This document shows, piece by piece, positions 53,881-62,821 of a DNA stretch of 64,000 bases. The notes under the pieces were generated by a model. That model had not been told where the DNA came from. It saw only the letters and a program-made list of their open reading frames with translations, and did no database searches. The DNA lies in the NCBI GenBank assembly GCA_963837775.1, contig CAWIOX010000004.1, positions 124,001 to 188,000 of the forward strand, given 5' to 3'. The position numbers and the translations under genes are program-made. The stretch is from CAWIOX01 sp963837775 (GTDB taxonomy: Bacteria; Pseudomonadota; Gammaproteobacteria; Burkholderiales; Burkholderiaceae_D). Position 1 is the first letter of the stretch; each line of letters begins with the position of its first letter.

Positions 53881-54627
53881 TCAGCACATATACATGCCAC
53901 CATTCACATGTAGTGTAGTGCCGGTGATATAAGCCGCTTGTGGTGATGCCAGAAATGCTGCAGCAGCAGCTATATCCTCTGGCATACCAAGGCGATTTAA
54001 CGGGATTTGCGGCAATAATGCCGCGATTTGCTGCTCGCTTAATGACTTTGTCATGTCGGTATCGATAAATCCGGGCGCAATGCAATTGACTGTGATATTA
54101 CGGCTACCAATTTCGCGAGCCAGCGCCCGACTCATCCCGGCAACACCTGCTTTTGCTGCCGCATAATTCATTTGCCCCGGGTTGCCCATGGAGCCGACCA
54201 CAGACGTGACATTAATAATACGTCCATGCTTGGCTTTCATCATGCCGCGCAACACAGCACGCGATAGCCGTGCTACTGCGGTAAGATTGGTGGCTATTAC
54301 AGCATCCCACTCCTCATCTTTCATGCGCATAGCGAGCTGATCCTGAGTAATTCCGGCATTATTTACCAAAATAGATAAGCAACCATATTCTTTCTGAATA
54401 TGATCAACAATTGCAGCGCAAGCACCAGCATCATTCACATTCAGAACTGCGCCCTTGCCACCGAGCGCAGTCAAGTAATCAGAAATCGCTGCAGCGCCCG
54501 ATTCGGAAGTCGCCGTACCCACAACCTTTGCACCCTGCCTGGCCAATTCAAGCGCTATTGCTCGTCCAATCCCGCGTGATGCACCAGTGACTAACGCGAC
54601 TTGATTGTTCAAATTTAAATTTTCCAT
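53881..54627 (-). CDS. fabG: 3-oxoacyl-[ACP] reductase
   Basis: An NADPH-dependent ketoreductase of fatty-acid elongation (short-chain dehydrogenase family). 'VTGASRGIGRAIALELARQG' is the cofactor site, 'NNAGITQDQLAMRM' and the YxxxK pair in 'MNYAAAKAGVAGMSRALARE' are catalytic. 248 aa. It starts two bases after the fabD stop. Confidence 0.97.
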   Translation of the reverse strand: MENLNLNNQVALVTGASRGIGRAIALELARQGAKVVGTATSESGAAAISDYLTALGGKGAVLNVNDAGACAAIVDHIQKEYGCLSILVNNAGITQDQLAMRMKDEEWDAVIATNLTAVARLSRAVLRGMMKAKHGRIINVTSVVGSMGNPGQMNYAAAKAGVAGMSRALAREIGSRNITVNCIAPGFIDTDMTKSLSEQQIAALLPQIPLNRLGMPEDIAAAAAFLASPQAAYITGTTLHVNGGMYMC

Positions 54628-54629
54628 GC

Positions 54630-55562
54630 TTAATTCAATAATTCCAAAACTTTATCCAGGGAAGCCTGATCAACGATCGCCTCACCGACCAGAGTGCCGT
54701 CAATGCGCTTGACCAGACCCGACAGCACCTTGCCAGGACCACATTCAACCACATGAGAAACACCCTCCGAAGCAATTTTCTGAACTGTCTCAACCCAACG
54801 CACCGGACTGGCAGCCTGCCGCACCAATGCATCTTTGATTGCCATCACATCGGTCGCAATTGCAACATCAACATTATTGATCAATGCTATCTGCGGCACA
54901 TTAAAATCGATACCTGCCATGTAATCCCGCAAACGATCCGACGCGGGCTTCAACAGTGAAGAATGAAAAGGTGCTGAGACTGGCAGCAACAAAGCGCGCT
55001 TGGCTCCTTTTGCCTTCGCTGCGTGACAGGCACGATCAACGGCAGTTTTATGACCTGCGATGACCACCTGTGCCGGCGCATTGAAATTAACCGCCTCGAC
55101 TACCTCGCCCTGCGCTGATTCCGCACAAACAGCACGCACATCATCGTCAGACAGTCCAAGTATCGCCGCCATACCGCCCTGTCCAACAGGTACAGCCTCC
55201 TGCATGACTTGCGCCCTGAAACGCACCAAAGGAACAGCATCCTTAAACGCAATTACGCCAGCGGCAACCAGCGCCGAGTACTCACCAAGACTGTGACCCG
55301 CAACAACCGTCGGCAACTTCCCTCCGGCAGCGATCCAAGCACGATAAAACGCTACCGCTGCAGTCAACATTACCGGCTGAGTATTCGTCGTCAGGTCAAG
55401 GTCTTCTTTTGGCCCTTCGGAAATTAATTTACCGAGATCAAATTGCAATACATCCGATGCTTCCGCAACTGTTTGCCTCACAACGGGATTATCAGAAAAT
55501 CCGTTCAACATACCGACAGCCTGAGATCCCTGCCCAGGAAAAACAAACGCAAATTTAGTCAT
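54630..55562 (-). CDS. fabD: malonyl-CoA:ACP transacylase
   Basis: It moves malonyl from CoA to ACP. The N-terminus 'FAFVFPGQGSQAVGML', the nucleophile elbow 'VVAGHSLGEYSALVAAG' (Ser) and the His in 'PVSAPFHSSLL' are present. 310 aa from the ATG at 55562 (MTKFAFVFPG); ATGs at 55571 and 55625 are open but unneeded. It begins 19 bp after the fabH stop. Confidence 0.97.
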   Translation of the reverse strand: MTKFAFVFPGQGSQAVGMLNGFSDNPVVRQTVAEASDVLQFDLGKLISEGPKEDLDLTTNTQPVMLTAAVAFYRAWIAAGGKLPTVVAGHSLGEYSALVAAGVIAFKDAVPLVRFRAQVMQEAVPVGQGGMAAILGLSDDDVRAVCAESAQGEVVEAVNFNAPAQVVIAGHKTAVDRACHAAKAKGAKRALLLPVSAPFHSSLLKPASDRLRDYMAGIDFNVPQIALINNVDVAIATDVMAIKDALVRQAASPVRWVETVQKIASEGVSHVVECGPGKVLSGLVKRIDGTLVGEAIVDQASLDKVLELLN

Positions 55563-55581
55563 GCTTGTCATCAAATAAATA

Positions 55582-56568
55582 TTACATACGTGCGAGTACC
55601 GCACCCCAAGTAAAACCGCCGCCAACGCCTTCCATCATTACATTCTGACCCGGCTTGACACGCCCATCGCGCACCCCCACATCCAGCGCAAGCGGGATGG
55701 AGGCGGCAGAAGTATTACCATGCTGGTCAACTGTAACGATGACCCTCTCCATTGGCAGTCCGAGTTTTTTTGCCGTACTTTGTATGATCCGTATATTAGC
55801 TTGATGCGGGATCATCCAGTCAATTTGTGATGCCACCATGCCAGCGCCTTCCAGCGCCTCTTGCGCCACTTTTTCAAGCACTGACACGGCCAACTTGAAT
55901 ACCGCTTGGCCGTCCATTGCGAGAAATGCACTACCTTCCAGCGCCCCACCACTCACTTTACCTGGCACACAGAGGATATCCGCATGACGGCCATCAGCAT
56001 GTAGTTTGCTTGCCAGGATACCAGGCGTATCGGAAGCGGTGAGCAGCACGGCACCCGCACCATCCCCAAACAGGACACAGGTTCCGCGATCGTTGAAGTT
56101 CAAGATACGGGAAAAGACTTCTGCACCGATCACAAGCACGTTTTTGTGCATTCCCGACTTAATAAAACTATCTGCAATCGACGCTGCATATACAAAGCCG
56201 CTGCATACCGCCTGCACATCAAATGCGGCACATTCATTGGTGATGCCAAGTTTATTCTGAACGACACAAGCCGTGCTTGGAAACCCGCCAAAATAATCAG
56301 GGGTTGAAGACGCCAGAATGATGAGATCGACATCATTCGGCCTCAAACCTGCCATATCCAATGCCCTCTTCGATGCCGCAACAGCGAGGTCGCTCGACTG
56401 CACATCCGGCTCGGCGTAATGACGGGCAGAAATGCCGCTACGCGAAACAATCCATTCATCTGATGTCTCAACACCATTTGCAGCCATTTGCGCTGCAAGA
56501 TCTTGATTCGTGACACGTTTTGGTGGCAAATAACTGCCGGTTCCGATAATTTTACTGTAGAGAGCCAT
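55582..56568 (-). CDS. fabH: 3-oxoacyl-[ACP] synthase III
   Basis: It starts fatty-acid synthesis by condensing acetyl-CoA with malonyl-ACP. The catalytic Cys is in 'FDVQAVCSGFVYA', His in 'MIPHQANIRII' and Asn in 'DQHGNTSAASIPL'. 328 aa of normal length. Located 19 bp after plsX, the common plsX-fabH-fabD-fabG-acpP-fabF order. Confidence 0.97.
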   Translation of the reverse strand: MALYSKIIGTGSYLPPKRVTNQDLAAQMAANGVETSDEWIVSRSGISARHYAEPDVQSSDLAVAASKRALDMAGLRPNDVDLIILASSTPDYFGGFPSTACVVQNKLGITNECAAFDVQAVCSGFVYAASIADSFIKSGMHKNVLVIGAEVFSRILNFNDRGTCVLFGDGAGAVLLTASDTPGILASKLHADGRHADILCVPGKVSGGALEGSAFLAMDGQAVFKLAVSVLEKVAQEALEGAGMVASQIDWMIPHQANIRIIQSTAKKLGLPMERVIVTVDQHGNTSAASIPLALDVGVRDGRVKPGQNVMMEGVGGGFTWGAVLARM

Positions 56569-56587
56569 GCCGTTTTCTACTCGCTTT

Positions 56588-57661
56588 TTACTTAGTTAAT
56601 TCTGCAGCATCGGACGATGCAACAGGAGTCGCAGCTGAAGCCGGTAGCAACTCCTTCATCGTTGCCGAAATTCGCGACAACACATCGTATTTAACTGCAT
56701 CAAATGCACGCTTAATCGCCTGCTCAAAACCTTGTACGTCTGCACCACCATGACTCTTGATCACAATCCCGCGCAAACCTAATAGACTCCCGCCATTGTA
56801 GCGGGAAGGATTCATACGTCGCGAGATTGCTTTTAAGGCACTACGCGCAAAGATCGCACCCAACATATTCATAGGCGTTCTTTTGAACTCGGTGGTCAAT
56901 ACACTTTTGACAAGCCGCCCCAAGCCTTCCGATGCCTTTAAAGTAACATTACCAACAAAGCCATCACAGACAACAATATCGGTCGTACCCTTGAAGATAT
57001 CATTTCCCTCAACATTGCCGTAAAAATTCAATACGCCTTTGGCGTGCGCTTCGCGCAGCAATACAGCGGTCTTTTTAACGACATCATTGCCTTTGATATC
57101 CTCCTCACCAACATTCAACAAGCCTATCGTCGGCTTTGGCTTACCCTCAACAGCCGATACCAATGCCGAGCCCATAATTGCAAATTGATGCAAATGTTGC
57201 GGCTCACAATCAACATTTGCCCCCAGATCGAGCATATATGTCGGACCATCATTCTGATTTGGGAGAATGCTGCAAATGGCAGGGCGATCAATACCAGGAA
57301 GAGTTTTAAGCACATAACGAGATACCGCCATCAACGCGCCTGTATTGCCAGCGGAGACGCAGGCCTGCACACGACCTTCTTTGACTAAAGTGACGGCAAC
57401 ACGCATGGAAGAATTTTTTTTGCGCCTCAGCGCAATTTCAATCGAATCATCCATCTCGACAACTTCTGCCGCATGCAATATGGAAAGACGGGGATGATTG
57501 GCAGCCTTATGCTTTTTCAACGCCGCAATGATTACATCTTCACGACCGACCAAAACCAGCTCAGCTTCTGGCACTAAATTTACAAAGGAAATTGCCGCCG
57601 GGATGGTAACCGATGGGCCATGATCACCACCCATACAGTCGATAGAAATTTTAATTGTCAT
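56588..57661 (-). CDS. plsX: phosphate acyltransferase PlsX
   Basis: It converts acyl-ACP to acyl-phosphate for phospholipid synthesis, linking fatty-acid and membrane-lipid production. 'ISIDCMGGDHGPSVTIPAA' at the start and 'VSAGNTGALMAVSRYVLKTL' are diagnostic, with 'VCDGFVGNVTLKASEGL' later. 357 aa, with a C-terminal tail of about 20 residues rich in Ala/Ser. It sits between rpmF and fabH. Confidence 0.97.
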   Translation of the reverse strand: MTIKISIDCMGGDHGPSVTIPAAISFVNLVPEAELVLVGREDVIIAALKKHKAANHPRLSILHAAEVVEMDDSIEIALRRKKNSSMRVAVTLVKEGRVQACVSAGNTGALMAVSRYVLKTLPGIDRPAICSILPNQNDGPTYMLDLGANVDCEPQHLHQFAIMGSALVSAVEGKPKPTIGLLNVGEEDIKGNDVVKKTAVLLREAHAKGVLNFYGNVEGNDIFKGTTDIVVCDGFVGNVTLKASEGLGRLVKSVLTTEFKRTPMNMLGAIFARSALKAISRRMNPSRYNGGSLLGLRGIVIKSHGGADVQGFEQAIKRAFDAVKYDVLSRISATMKELLPASAATPVASSDAAELTK

Positions 57662-57748
57662 TATTTTAATTCAGAGCTTCACTCAAGCCCGATATTATGG
57701 AGCAGAACCGACGCGATTCAAAATGACACAATGCACAATTTCAGAACG

Positions 57749-57788
57749 AAAAAAAACGGCGCCAAGTTAGAAACTCGTCGCGCCGTTT
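57749..57788 (-). terminator. terminator or attenuator between rpmF and plsX
   Basis: The 9-bp stem AAACGGCGC/GCGCCGTTT (57754-57762 and 57780-57788, 17-nt loop) is followed on the minus strand by a T-run. It lies 21 bp after rpmF and may reduce read-through into plsX. Confidence 0.7.
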
Positions 57789-57808
57789 ATAGACCGCTAT
57801 TACGATTA

Positions 57809-57988
57809 TTAGTCGTTTTTAGTTTTGAATACTTTGCGGCCACGATAGTAGCCATTGGCACTGATGTGGTGACGCATATGCGTTTCACCTGTTGTTGGCT
57901 CGATAGACAACTGTGGCGCAACCAGGAAATCGTGCGAACGGTGCATGCCGCGCTTTGATGGGGATTTTTTATTCTGCTGAACAGCCAT
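57809..57988 (-). CDS. rpmF: 50S ribosomal protein L32
   Basis: A small large-subunit ribosomal protein, 59 aa: 'MAVQQNKKSPSKRGMHRSHD' at the start and 'GYYRGRKVFKTKND' at the end. It is the Cys-free form, so no zinc ribbon is expected. AGGAG lies seven bases before the ATG. The position between yceD and plsX is the usual one. Confidence 0.97.
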   Translation of the reverse strand: MAVQQNKKSPSKRGMHRSHDFLVAPQLSIEPTTGETHMRHHISANGYYRGRKVFKTKND

Positions 57989-58085
57989 GATAACTCCTAA
58001 TACTCAAGTTCTAAAATATTAACACATCCGGCTTGCAAACTGACAGGCAAACCAAGAAACCTTGCTACCAATTAATCTTCGGCAT

Positions 58086-58581
58086 TCAATTCAACCCTTT
58101 CAGAATCGCAAAGGGAGAATCCTTTTTTGTGCTCATTATTGCATCAAGCGAAGCCTGATCTGGGCACACGTCATGCTTGGCCGAAAGGGGTATCGCCAAC
58201 AACGCCTCATCTTCGATCAGCGCCAATATTTCCAGCGCTTTCTGTCCGACGATCACATCGATGGAATCATCCTCCAGCATCGCTTCGATCTCATCTGCAT
58301 TGGCCTCATCCTTTGCAAGGATAAGAGCCGACTCCGATGCGATATCGAAATGCATATTTCGTCAGGCACCGCTGACACAGCAATTGCACCGAAGCCGCCA
58401 CTGACAGCGACAACTTCGGAAACCCCAACCTGTCAACGCCGCCCTCCAAAGACCAGCGCACAACACCGGATTTATCAGCGCATTCACCTGCGAGCCGCGC
58501 CAAATCTGCGACGGCAATTTCACCTTGACGGCGCTCTTTGTGCCGGCAAAACTCAAAGGCGTCGATTACAAAAGCATTCAT
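58086..58581 (-). CDS. yceD: YceD/DUF177 family protein, frame-disrupted
   Basis: YceD (DUF177) is linked to 23S rRNA/ribosome accumulation and nearly always sits before rpmF, as here. The N-terminal frame (58306-58581) reads 'MNAFVIDAFEFCRHKERRQG' through 'LSVAASVQLLCQRCLT', including the family CxxC. It then breaks near a 3-base A-run (58357-58359 on the plus strand as TTT). The other frame supplies 'FDIASESALILAKDEANADE' to 'DSPFAILKGLN' and the stop at 58086. The 496-bp span is 3n+1: one surplus base. This is a conserved gene, so a sequence error is the likelier cause. Confidence 0.88.
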
Positions 58582-58688
58582 AGGCTAAGCTGAACCCGGA
58601 AAACCTGCGATAATAACAGGGTTCCCCTTTTCCCGTCAAAGTGTTAGTGCAGTTTTATCCAATGCGCATTCAAATAAATCGTCGACCC

Positions 58689-59315
58689 ATGCCTCCCACG
58701 CCGCCCTCCACGACACAGCCACGATTAATTCTCGGATCAAGCTCCAGATATCGCAAAGAATTACTCACTCGGTTACAACTGCCATTCGAGGTAGTCATTC
58801 CGGACATTGATGAGAGTCCATTATCAGGTGAAATGCCCGAAATCACAGCAATGCGACTGGCTCGCGAAAAAGCTGCAGCTATAGCCGCACTATCTCCGGG
58901 CGCGCTGATTATCGGCTCCGATCAGGTCGCCACACTGGACGGCGAACAAATCGGCAAACCCGGCACACATGAAAACGCATTGAAGCAACTGCAAAAAATG
59001 CGCGGACGCCGCGTGATCTTTCATACTGCGCTTTGCCTTTGGGACAGCCGCAAAAAAACGCCGGAAGAATCAATCCAGCTGCAAAACGTGCAAACTTTCG
59101 TCACCTTTCGCAACTTGCCCGACGCCGAACTGGATGCCTATCTGCGTATTGAACAACCATATGATTGTGCCGGCAGCGCAAAAAACGAAGGTCTTGGGAT
59201 TGCAGTAATTGAGAAAATAGAAAGCACCGACCCGACCGCCCTTACCGGCCTGCCGTTGATTGCATTGACAACGATGCTGCGACAGGCCGGCATGGGATTT
59301 TTCTCTTTCCAATAA
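58689..59315 (+). CDS. Maf-type nucleotide pyrophosphatase (YceF-like)
   Basis: A house-cleaning pyrophosphatase of the Maf family, YceF branch (7-methyl-GTP in E. coli). 'LILGSSSRYRKELLTRLQLPFE', 'DIDESPLSGEMPEI' and 'IIGSDQVATLDGEQIGKPG' (catalytic Asp) are characteristic. 208 aa from the ATG at 58689; ATGs at 58662 and 58641 are also open, and none has a good Shine-Dalgarno sequence. It is divergent from yceD, again the usual context, and is followed by an RsmI-like methylase with a dispersed element between them. Confidence 0.92.
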   Translation: MPPTPPSTTQPRLILGSSSRYRKELLTRLQLPFEVVIPDIDESPLSGEMPEITAMRLAREKAAAIAALSPGALIIGSDQVATLDGEQIGKPGTHENALKQLQKMRGRRVIFHTALCLWDSRKKTPEESIQLQNVQTFVTFRNLPDAELDAYLRIEQPYDCAGSAKNEGLGIAVIEKIESTDPTALTGLPLIALTTMLRQAGMGFFSFQ

Positions 59316-59322
59316 TAATTCA

Positions 59323-59401
59323 GGGGTATGCTATTTTTCTCATGCTTTCCCGCAATTAATACAGGCACCTGGAAAATATACTCCATCGCAGTATAAAAAT
59401 A
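59323..59401 (+). repeat. dispersed intergenic element, copy 8
   Basis: It starts GGGGTATGCTATTTTTC, with core TTTCCCGCAATTAATACA, and ends ATATACTCCATCGCAGTATAAAAA. It begins eight bases after the maf stop and ends five bases before the next ATG, filling the gap completely. Confidence 0.7.
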
Positions 59402-59405
59402 CAAT

Positions 59406-60158
59406 ATGATGCCTGGCACCCTTTACCTTATCCCTAATTCCCTCGGCCAAATGACAGGCGATGATCAGTCGCTGGCACAGATCATTCCCGAACAGGTGCA
59501 GCACATTACTGCCAGCCTGGGTTATTTCATTGCTGAAAATGCAAAAACAACTCGCGCTCACCTGAAGTTACTGGCAAGCACGCACCCACTGACCAAACCA
59601 CTGCAGGAAATCAGCATTGCCGAACTAAATGTCAATACACCAACAGCAGCCCTGCCTGCATTGCTCGCGCCGCTGCTGGCAGGACAGGATGCCGGGCTAA
59701 TTTCAGAAGCAGGGGTGCCAGCCGTTGCTGATCCGGGCGCCAATCTGGTGCGCCTGGCGCATCAGCATGGAATTCAGGTTCGCCCGCTGGTCGGCCCGTC
59801 CTCATTGTTGCTGGCAGTCATGGCTAGCGGCTTGAACGGTCAGAGTTTCGCGTTTAATGGCTATCTGCCCACCGATGCAGGCTTGCGCGCCAAGCGCATC
59901 AAGGCACTGGAAGACCGCTCCCGACTGGAAAAACAGACCCAACTGCTGATCGAAACGCCCTACCGCAATGCAGCGATGCTGGAAGCGCTTGCCGCAAACT
60001 GCCATGCGGAGACCTTGATTTGCATAGCAACGGATCTGACACTGCCATCAGAATCCATCAGGACACAGGCTGCGGGCAAATGGAAACGTGAAGTCACCGC
60101 GGGAAAATCACCGGATTTTCATAAGAAACCAACGGTATTTCTACTGCTGGCACCATAA
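59406..60158 (+). CDS. SAM-dependent methyltransferase, RsmI/tetrapyrrole-methylase fold
   Basis: A 250-aa member of the tetrapyrrole methylase superfamily, close to the RsmI group: 'GTLYLIPNSLGQ' start, 'DAGLISEAGVPAVADPGANLVRLAHQHG' (SAM-binding loop) and 'VGPSSLLLAVMASGLNGQSFAFNGYLP'. Unlike true RsmI it lacks the usual 'GTPxGN' N-terminus and the C-terminal extension, so its substrate may differ. The gene is regularly paired with maf in betaproteobacteria. The upstream space is entirely a dispersed element, so its ribosome binding site would lie in the repeat. Confidence 0.85.
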   Translation: MMPGTLYLIPNSLGQMTGDDQSLAQIIPEQVQHITASLGYFIAENAKTTRAHLKLLASTHPLTKPLQEISIAELNVNTPTAALPALLAPLLAGQDAGLISEAGVPAVADPGANLVRLAHQHGIQVRPLVGPSSLLLAVMASGLNGQSFAFNGYLPTDAGLRAKRIKALEDRSRLEKQTQLLIETPYRNAAMLEALAANCHAETLICIATDLTLPSESIRTQAAGKWKREVTAGKSPDFHKKPTVFLLLAP

Positions 60159-60206
60159 GCACGCAAGCCGACACGATTATCGGAGTGGCATCTGGCAGAT
60201 CGCACA

Positions 60207-61484
60207 TCACAACGATGTGCCTGAAATCTTGTTGGTCCATTCAAAAGCCGTCAATTGCATTGCAAATAATGCCTCACTGGATAAGTGCAACTTATCCAGT
60301 GTCGGCAGCAACATTGCACCATCCTCATCAAGATGCTCGATTGACTCAGCCAGCCTGAGCATCTCGCCATACATCCCTTTGCGTAACAACAGTGCATCTC
60401 TGACCTCGTCACGCACCGCGATCGTTTTCAGGATATCCGTCATCGGCAAGCCGAACAGCACATCCATCAATGACACGATGCCAACGGTAAACGCGATATC
60501 GGCAGCATTGCGCTGACCCGGCATCACCTTATCCGCCATGAGCTCGAGCAATTTTCCGCGCGTGGTCGCCATCAACAACAAGGGAGATCTTCCCGACACG
60601 CCGGCATTGGCGTATAGCAATACCTGCAGCCAGTGCTGTAACTGGCTTCGCCCCAGCACCATCAGTGCCTGACCAATCGTATTGATGCCGCCTTTGACGG
60701 CAAAAGCCGGCGAATTGACCAGTCGCAACAAGTTAAGGCTCAAAGAAGCATCTTGCTTGAAACATCGTTCGATAACCGAATTATCGGCACCGGATGCGAT
60801 GTGCTCCAATAATTGCATGACGGACAACTCCGCCGGCGCGAGTTTCTTTCCTGTCAATATAGATGGTTTGGCAAAATGATAACCTTGGAAATAATCAAAC
60901 CCCAAATCAAGGCAGGTTTGGAACAAGGCTTGCGTCTCCACCTTTTCGGCCAGAAGCTTTTTACCGTGCTGCTGGCAATACTCGGCCAGCGTTGACAACG
61001 CTGCCGGCCTCAAATCCTTGACATCGATTTTAATGATATCGACCAGCGGGAGAAATTTTTGCACATCAGGGGTATGGACAATCACATCGTCCAGCGCAAA
61101 GGTGAATCCTGCCTGCGCCAGCACCTGAATGCGTGCAAGGACTTCCGGCGTTGCCTGAACGGTTTCGAGGATTTCAAGAACAATCTTGTCGACCGGCAGG
61201 ATATTGATGAAATCGCTCATCAATACCGCCGCATCGACGTTGATGAAACCGAGCGAATCGCCGATCACCTTTTCCATGCCGAATTCCGATGCATGGGAAA
61301 TGACGGCTGCGGTCGCAGACAGGTCATCGACAATATTTGCCGGGCCGCTGGCGGCAGTACGGAATAGCAACTCGTAGGCAACCAGTTTCTGCCCCCGATT
61401 CAATATCGGTTGCCGCGCAAGGAAAAAATCCTTCATTGAATGAACTCCATGCACCATATTCACATCAGATACTTCGCCAGCCAT
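60207..61484 (-). CDS. EAL (degenerate) + HDOD signalling protein, YuxH-like
   Basis: A 425-aa cytoplasmic protein. The N-terminal half is an EAL-fold domain whose signature reads 'AYELLFR' in place of ExLxR-type EAL, with 'FINVDAA' and 'LLAEKVET' partly matching the metal ligands, so phosphodiesterase activity is doubtful. The C-terminal HDOD domain (about 200-420) includes 'LLRLVNSPAF' and 'IGQALMVLGRSQLQHWLQVLL'. YuxH-type proteins bind or respond to c-di-GMP in some bacteria. Start: the ATG at 61484 has GAGG seven bases ahead; a GTG at 61514 is open. Confidence 0.9.
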   Translation of the reverse strand: MAGEVSDVNMVHGVHSMKDFFLARQPILNRGQKLVAYELLFRTAASGPANIVDDLSATAAVISHASEFGMEKVIGDSLGFINVDAAVLMSDFINILPVDKIVLEILETVQATPEVLARIQVLAQAGFTFALDDVIVHTPDVQKFLPLVDIIKIDVKDLRPAALSTLAEYCQQHGKKLLAEKVETQALFQTCLDLGFDYFQGYHFAKPSILTGKKLAPAELSVMQLLEHIASGADNSVIERCFKQDASLSLNLLRLVNSPAFAVKGGINTIGQALMVLGRSQLQHWLQVLLYANAGVSGRSPLLLMATTRGKLLELMADKVMPGQRNAADIAFTVGIVSLMDVLFGLPMTDILKTIAVRDEVRDALLLRKGMYGEMLRLAESIEHLDEDGAMLLPTLDKLHLSSEALFAMQLTAFEWTNKISGTSL

Positions 61485-61663
61485 GCCTGAACCTCGCGCT
61501 TGCAGGATTGTCACAAGCGACTGTTGCGATGACGCTCCACTTTATTCAGCGCCGCCATCATTAATTTCACTTATATCAACATAGTAGTCCACATTTACAG
61601 TGGACCGCCCTGACTTCCTTCAATCTTCAGCAGATTGAATTCCGACTCAAGAGTCCACGCTCC

Positions 61664-62581
61664 TTATACGCGGCGCTTGCCTGTAAAGCGCGCCAGGGTC
61701 TCGCCCGACTCCAGCGTGAACCCGGCTGCGGCGTCAGTTCCCAGGGCCGATACCAGGTAAGGCATGAGTTCCTTGAGCATCGGCTCCAGCGTCCACGGCG
61801 GATTGATGACGAACATGCCGCTGCTGTGCAGGCCGAAACCATCCGGCGAAGGCTGGCAGACCGACAGCGTCACATTGAGCCAGCCATTGGCCGGCAAACG
61901 CTTCAACTGATCGGGCAACTGGCGCGACTCCATCCGGTTCAGCACCGGATACCAGACTGCATAGGTACCGGTGGCAAAGCGCACCAGGGCATCGGCCAGC
62001 GTGTCCTTCACGCGGCGGTAATCGCCCTTGTCCTCGTAGGGCGGATCCATCAGCACCAGGCCGCGCCGCGATGGCGGCGGCAACAGCGCGCGCAATCCGG
62101 CAAAGCCGTCGGCGCGCTGAATCATCACGCGCTTGCCGCGCACGGTCTGACGCACGCCCTGCTCTGCAGCATGGGCTTCAAGCTTGCGGAAGTTATCGGC
62201 CAGAATCTTGCTGTCGCTCGGATGCAACTCGAACAGGCGCAAACGATCTTCCTGACGCATGGTCTTGTCGGCCACATAGGGCGAACCCGGGTAGTAACGC
62301 ATCTTGCCGCTCGGGTTCAGGTCCTTGACCAGCTTGACGTAGGCTGCCAGCGACGCCGGCATGTCCTTGCGCTCCCACAGGCGGCTGATGCCGGTTTCGA
62401 ATTCGGCATTCTTGGCCGCATAAGCGCTATCCAGCGCATACACGCCGGCGCCGGAATGGGTGTCGATGTAGGTATACGGCGTGTCTTTCTGACCGAGATA
62501 TTGCAACAACTGCATGGTCACGACATGCTTGATCACATCGGCGTGATTACCCGCATGGAAGGCGTGGCGGTAACTCAACAT
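61664..62581 (-). CDS. rlmJ: 23S rRNA (adenine-2030-N6)-methyltransferase RlmJ
   Basis: It methylates A2030 of 23S rRNA. The family start 'MLSYRHAFHAGNHADVIKH' fixes the ATG at 62581. The catalytic motif IV is 'LVLMDPPYEDKGDY' and the substrate-side region includes 'TYIDTHSGAGVYALDSAYA'. 305 aa, ending in 'LARFTGKRRV'. It stands alone; the 180 bp after it towards the HDOD gene hold only a GTCCAC/GTGGAC hairpin near 61590. Confidence 0.95.
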   Translation of the reverse strand: MLSYRHAFHAGNHADVIKHVVTMQLLQYLGQKDTPYTYIDTHSGAGVYALDSAYAAKNAEFETGISRLWERKDMPASLAAYVKLVKDLNPSGKMRYYPGSPYVADKTMRQEDRLRLFELHPSDSKILADNFRKLEAHAAEQGVRQTVRGKRVMIQRADGFAGLRALLPPPSRRGLVLMDPPYEDKGDYRRVKDTLADALVRFATGTYAVWYPVLNRMESRQLPDQLKRLPANGWLNVTLSVCQPSPDGFGLHSSGMFVINPPWTLEPMLKELMPYLVSALGTDAAAGFTLESGETLARFTGKRRV

Positions 62582-62821
62582 AAAAAGGGGTTCAATCGTG
62601 GTAAGTGGGTCAAGAAAAGCAGGCCGGCGGCCGGGAAGTGTACACACCCTTCTGAAACCGCAGCTTCAGCGCAAATGCGGGAGGATTTCGGCCGCCGCCA
62701 GAAATGACAATGCCGCCATTTTAACAACTCTGCGCCGCACGGCATGCAGCAGACTGGCGCGCAACCCGCAGCAGCGTCGCCCGCAAACTGACTACAGGCC
62801 CCAGAGTTTGCGAATATTTAA
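62582..62821. other. intergenic region between modB and rlmJ
   Basis: Together with the adjoining repeat it makes a 353-bp space after modB where modC would be expected. I looked for a modC remnant in all three minus-strand frames and saw none. Presumably it holds the rlmJ promoter. Confidence 0.4.
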
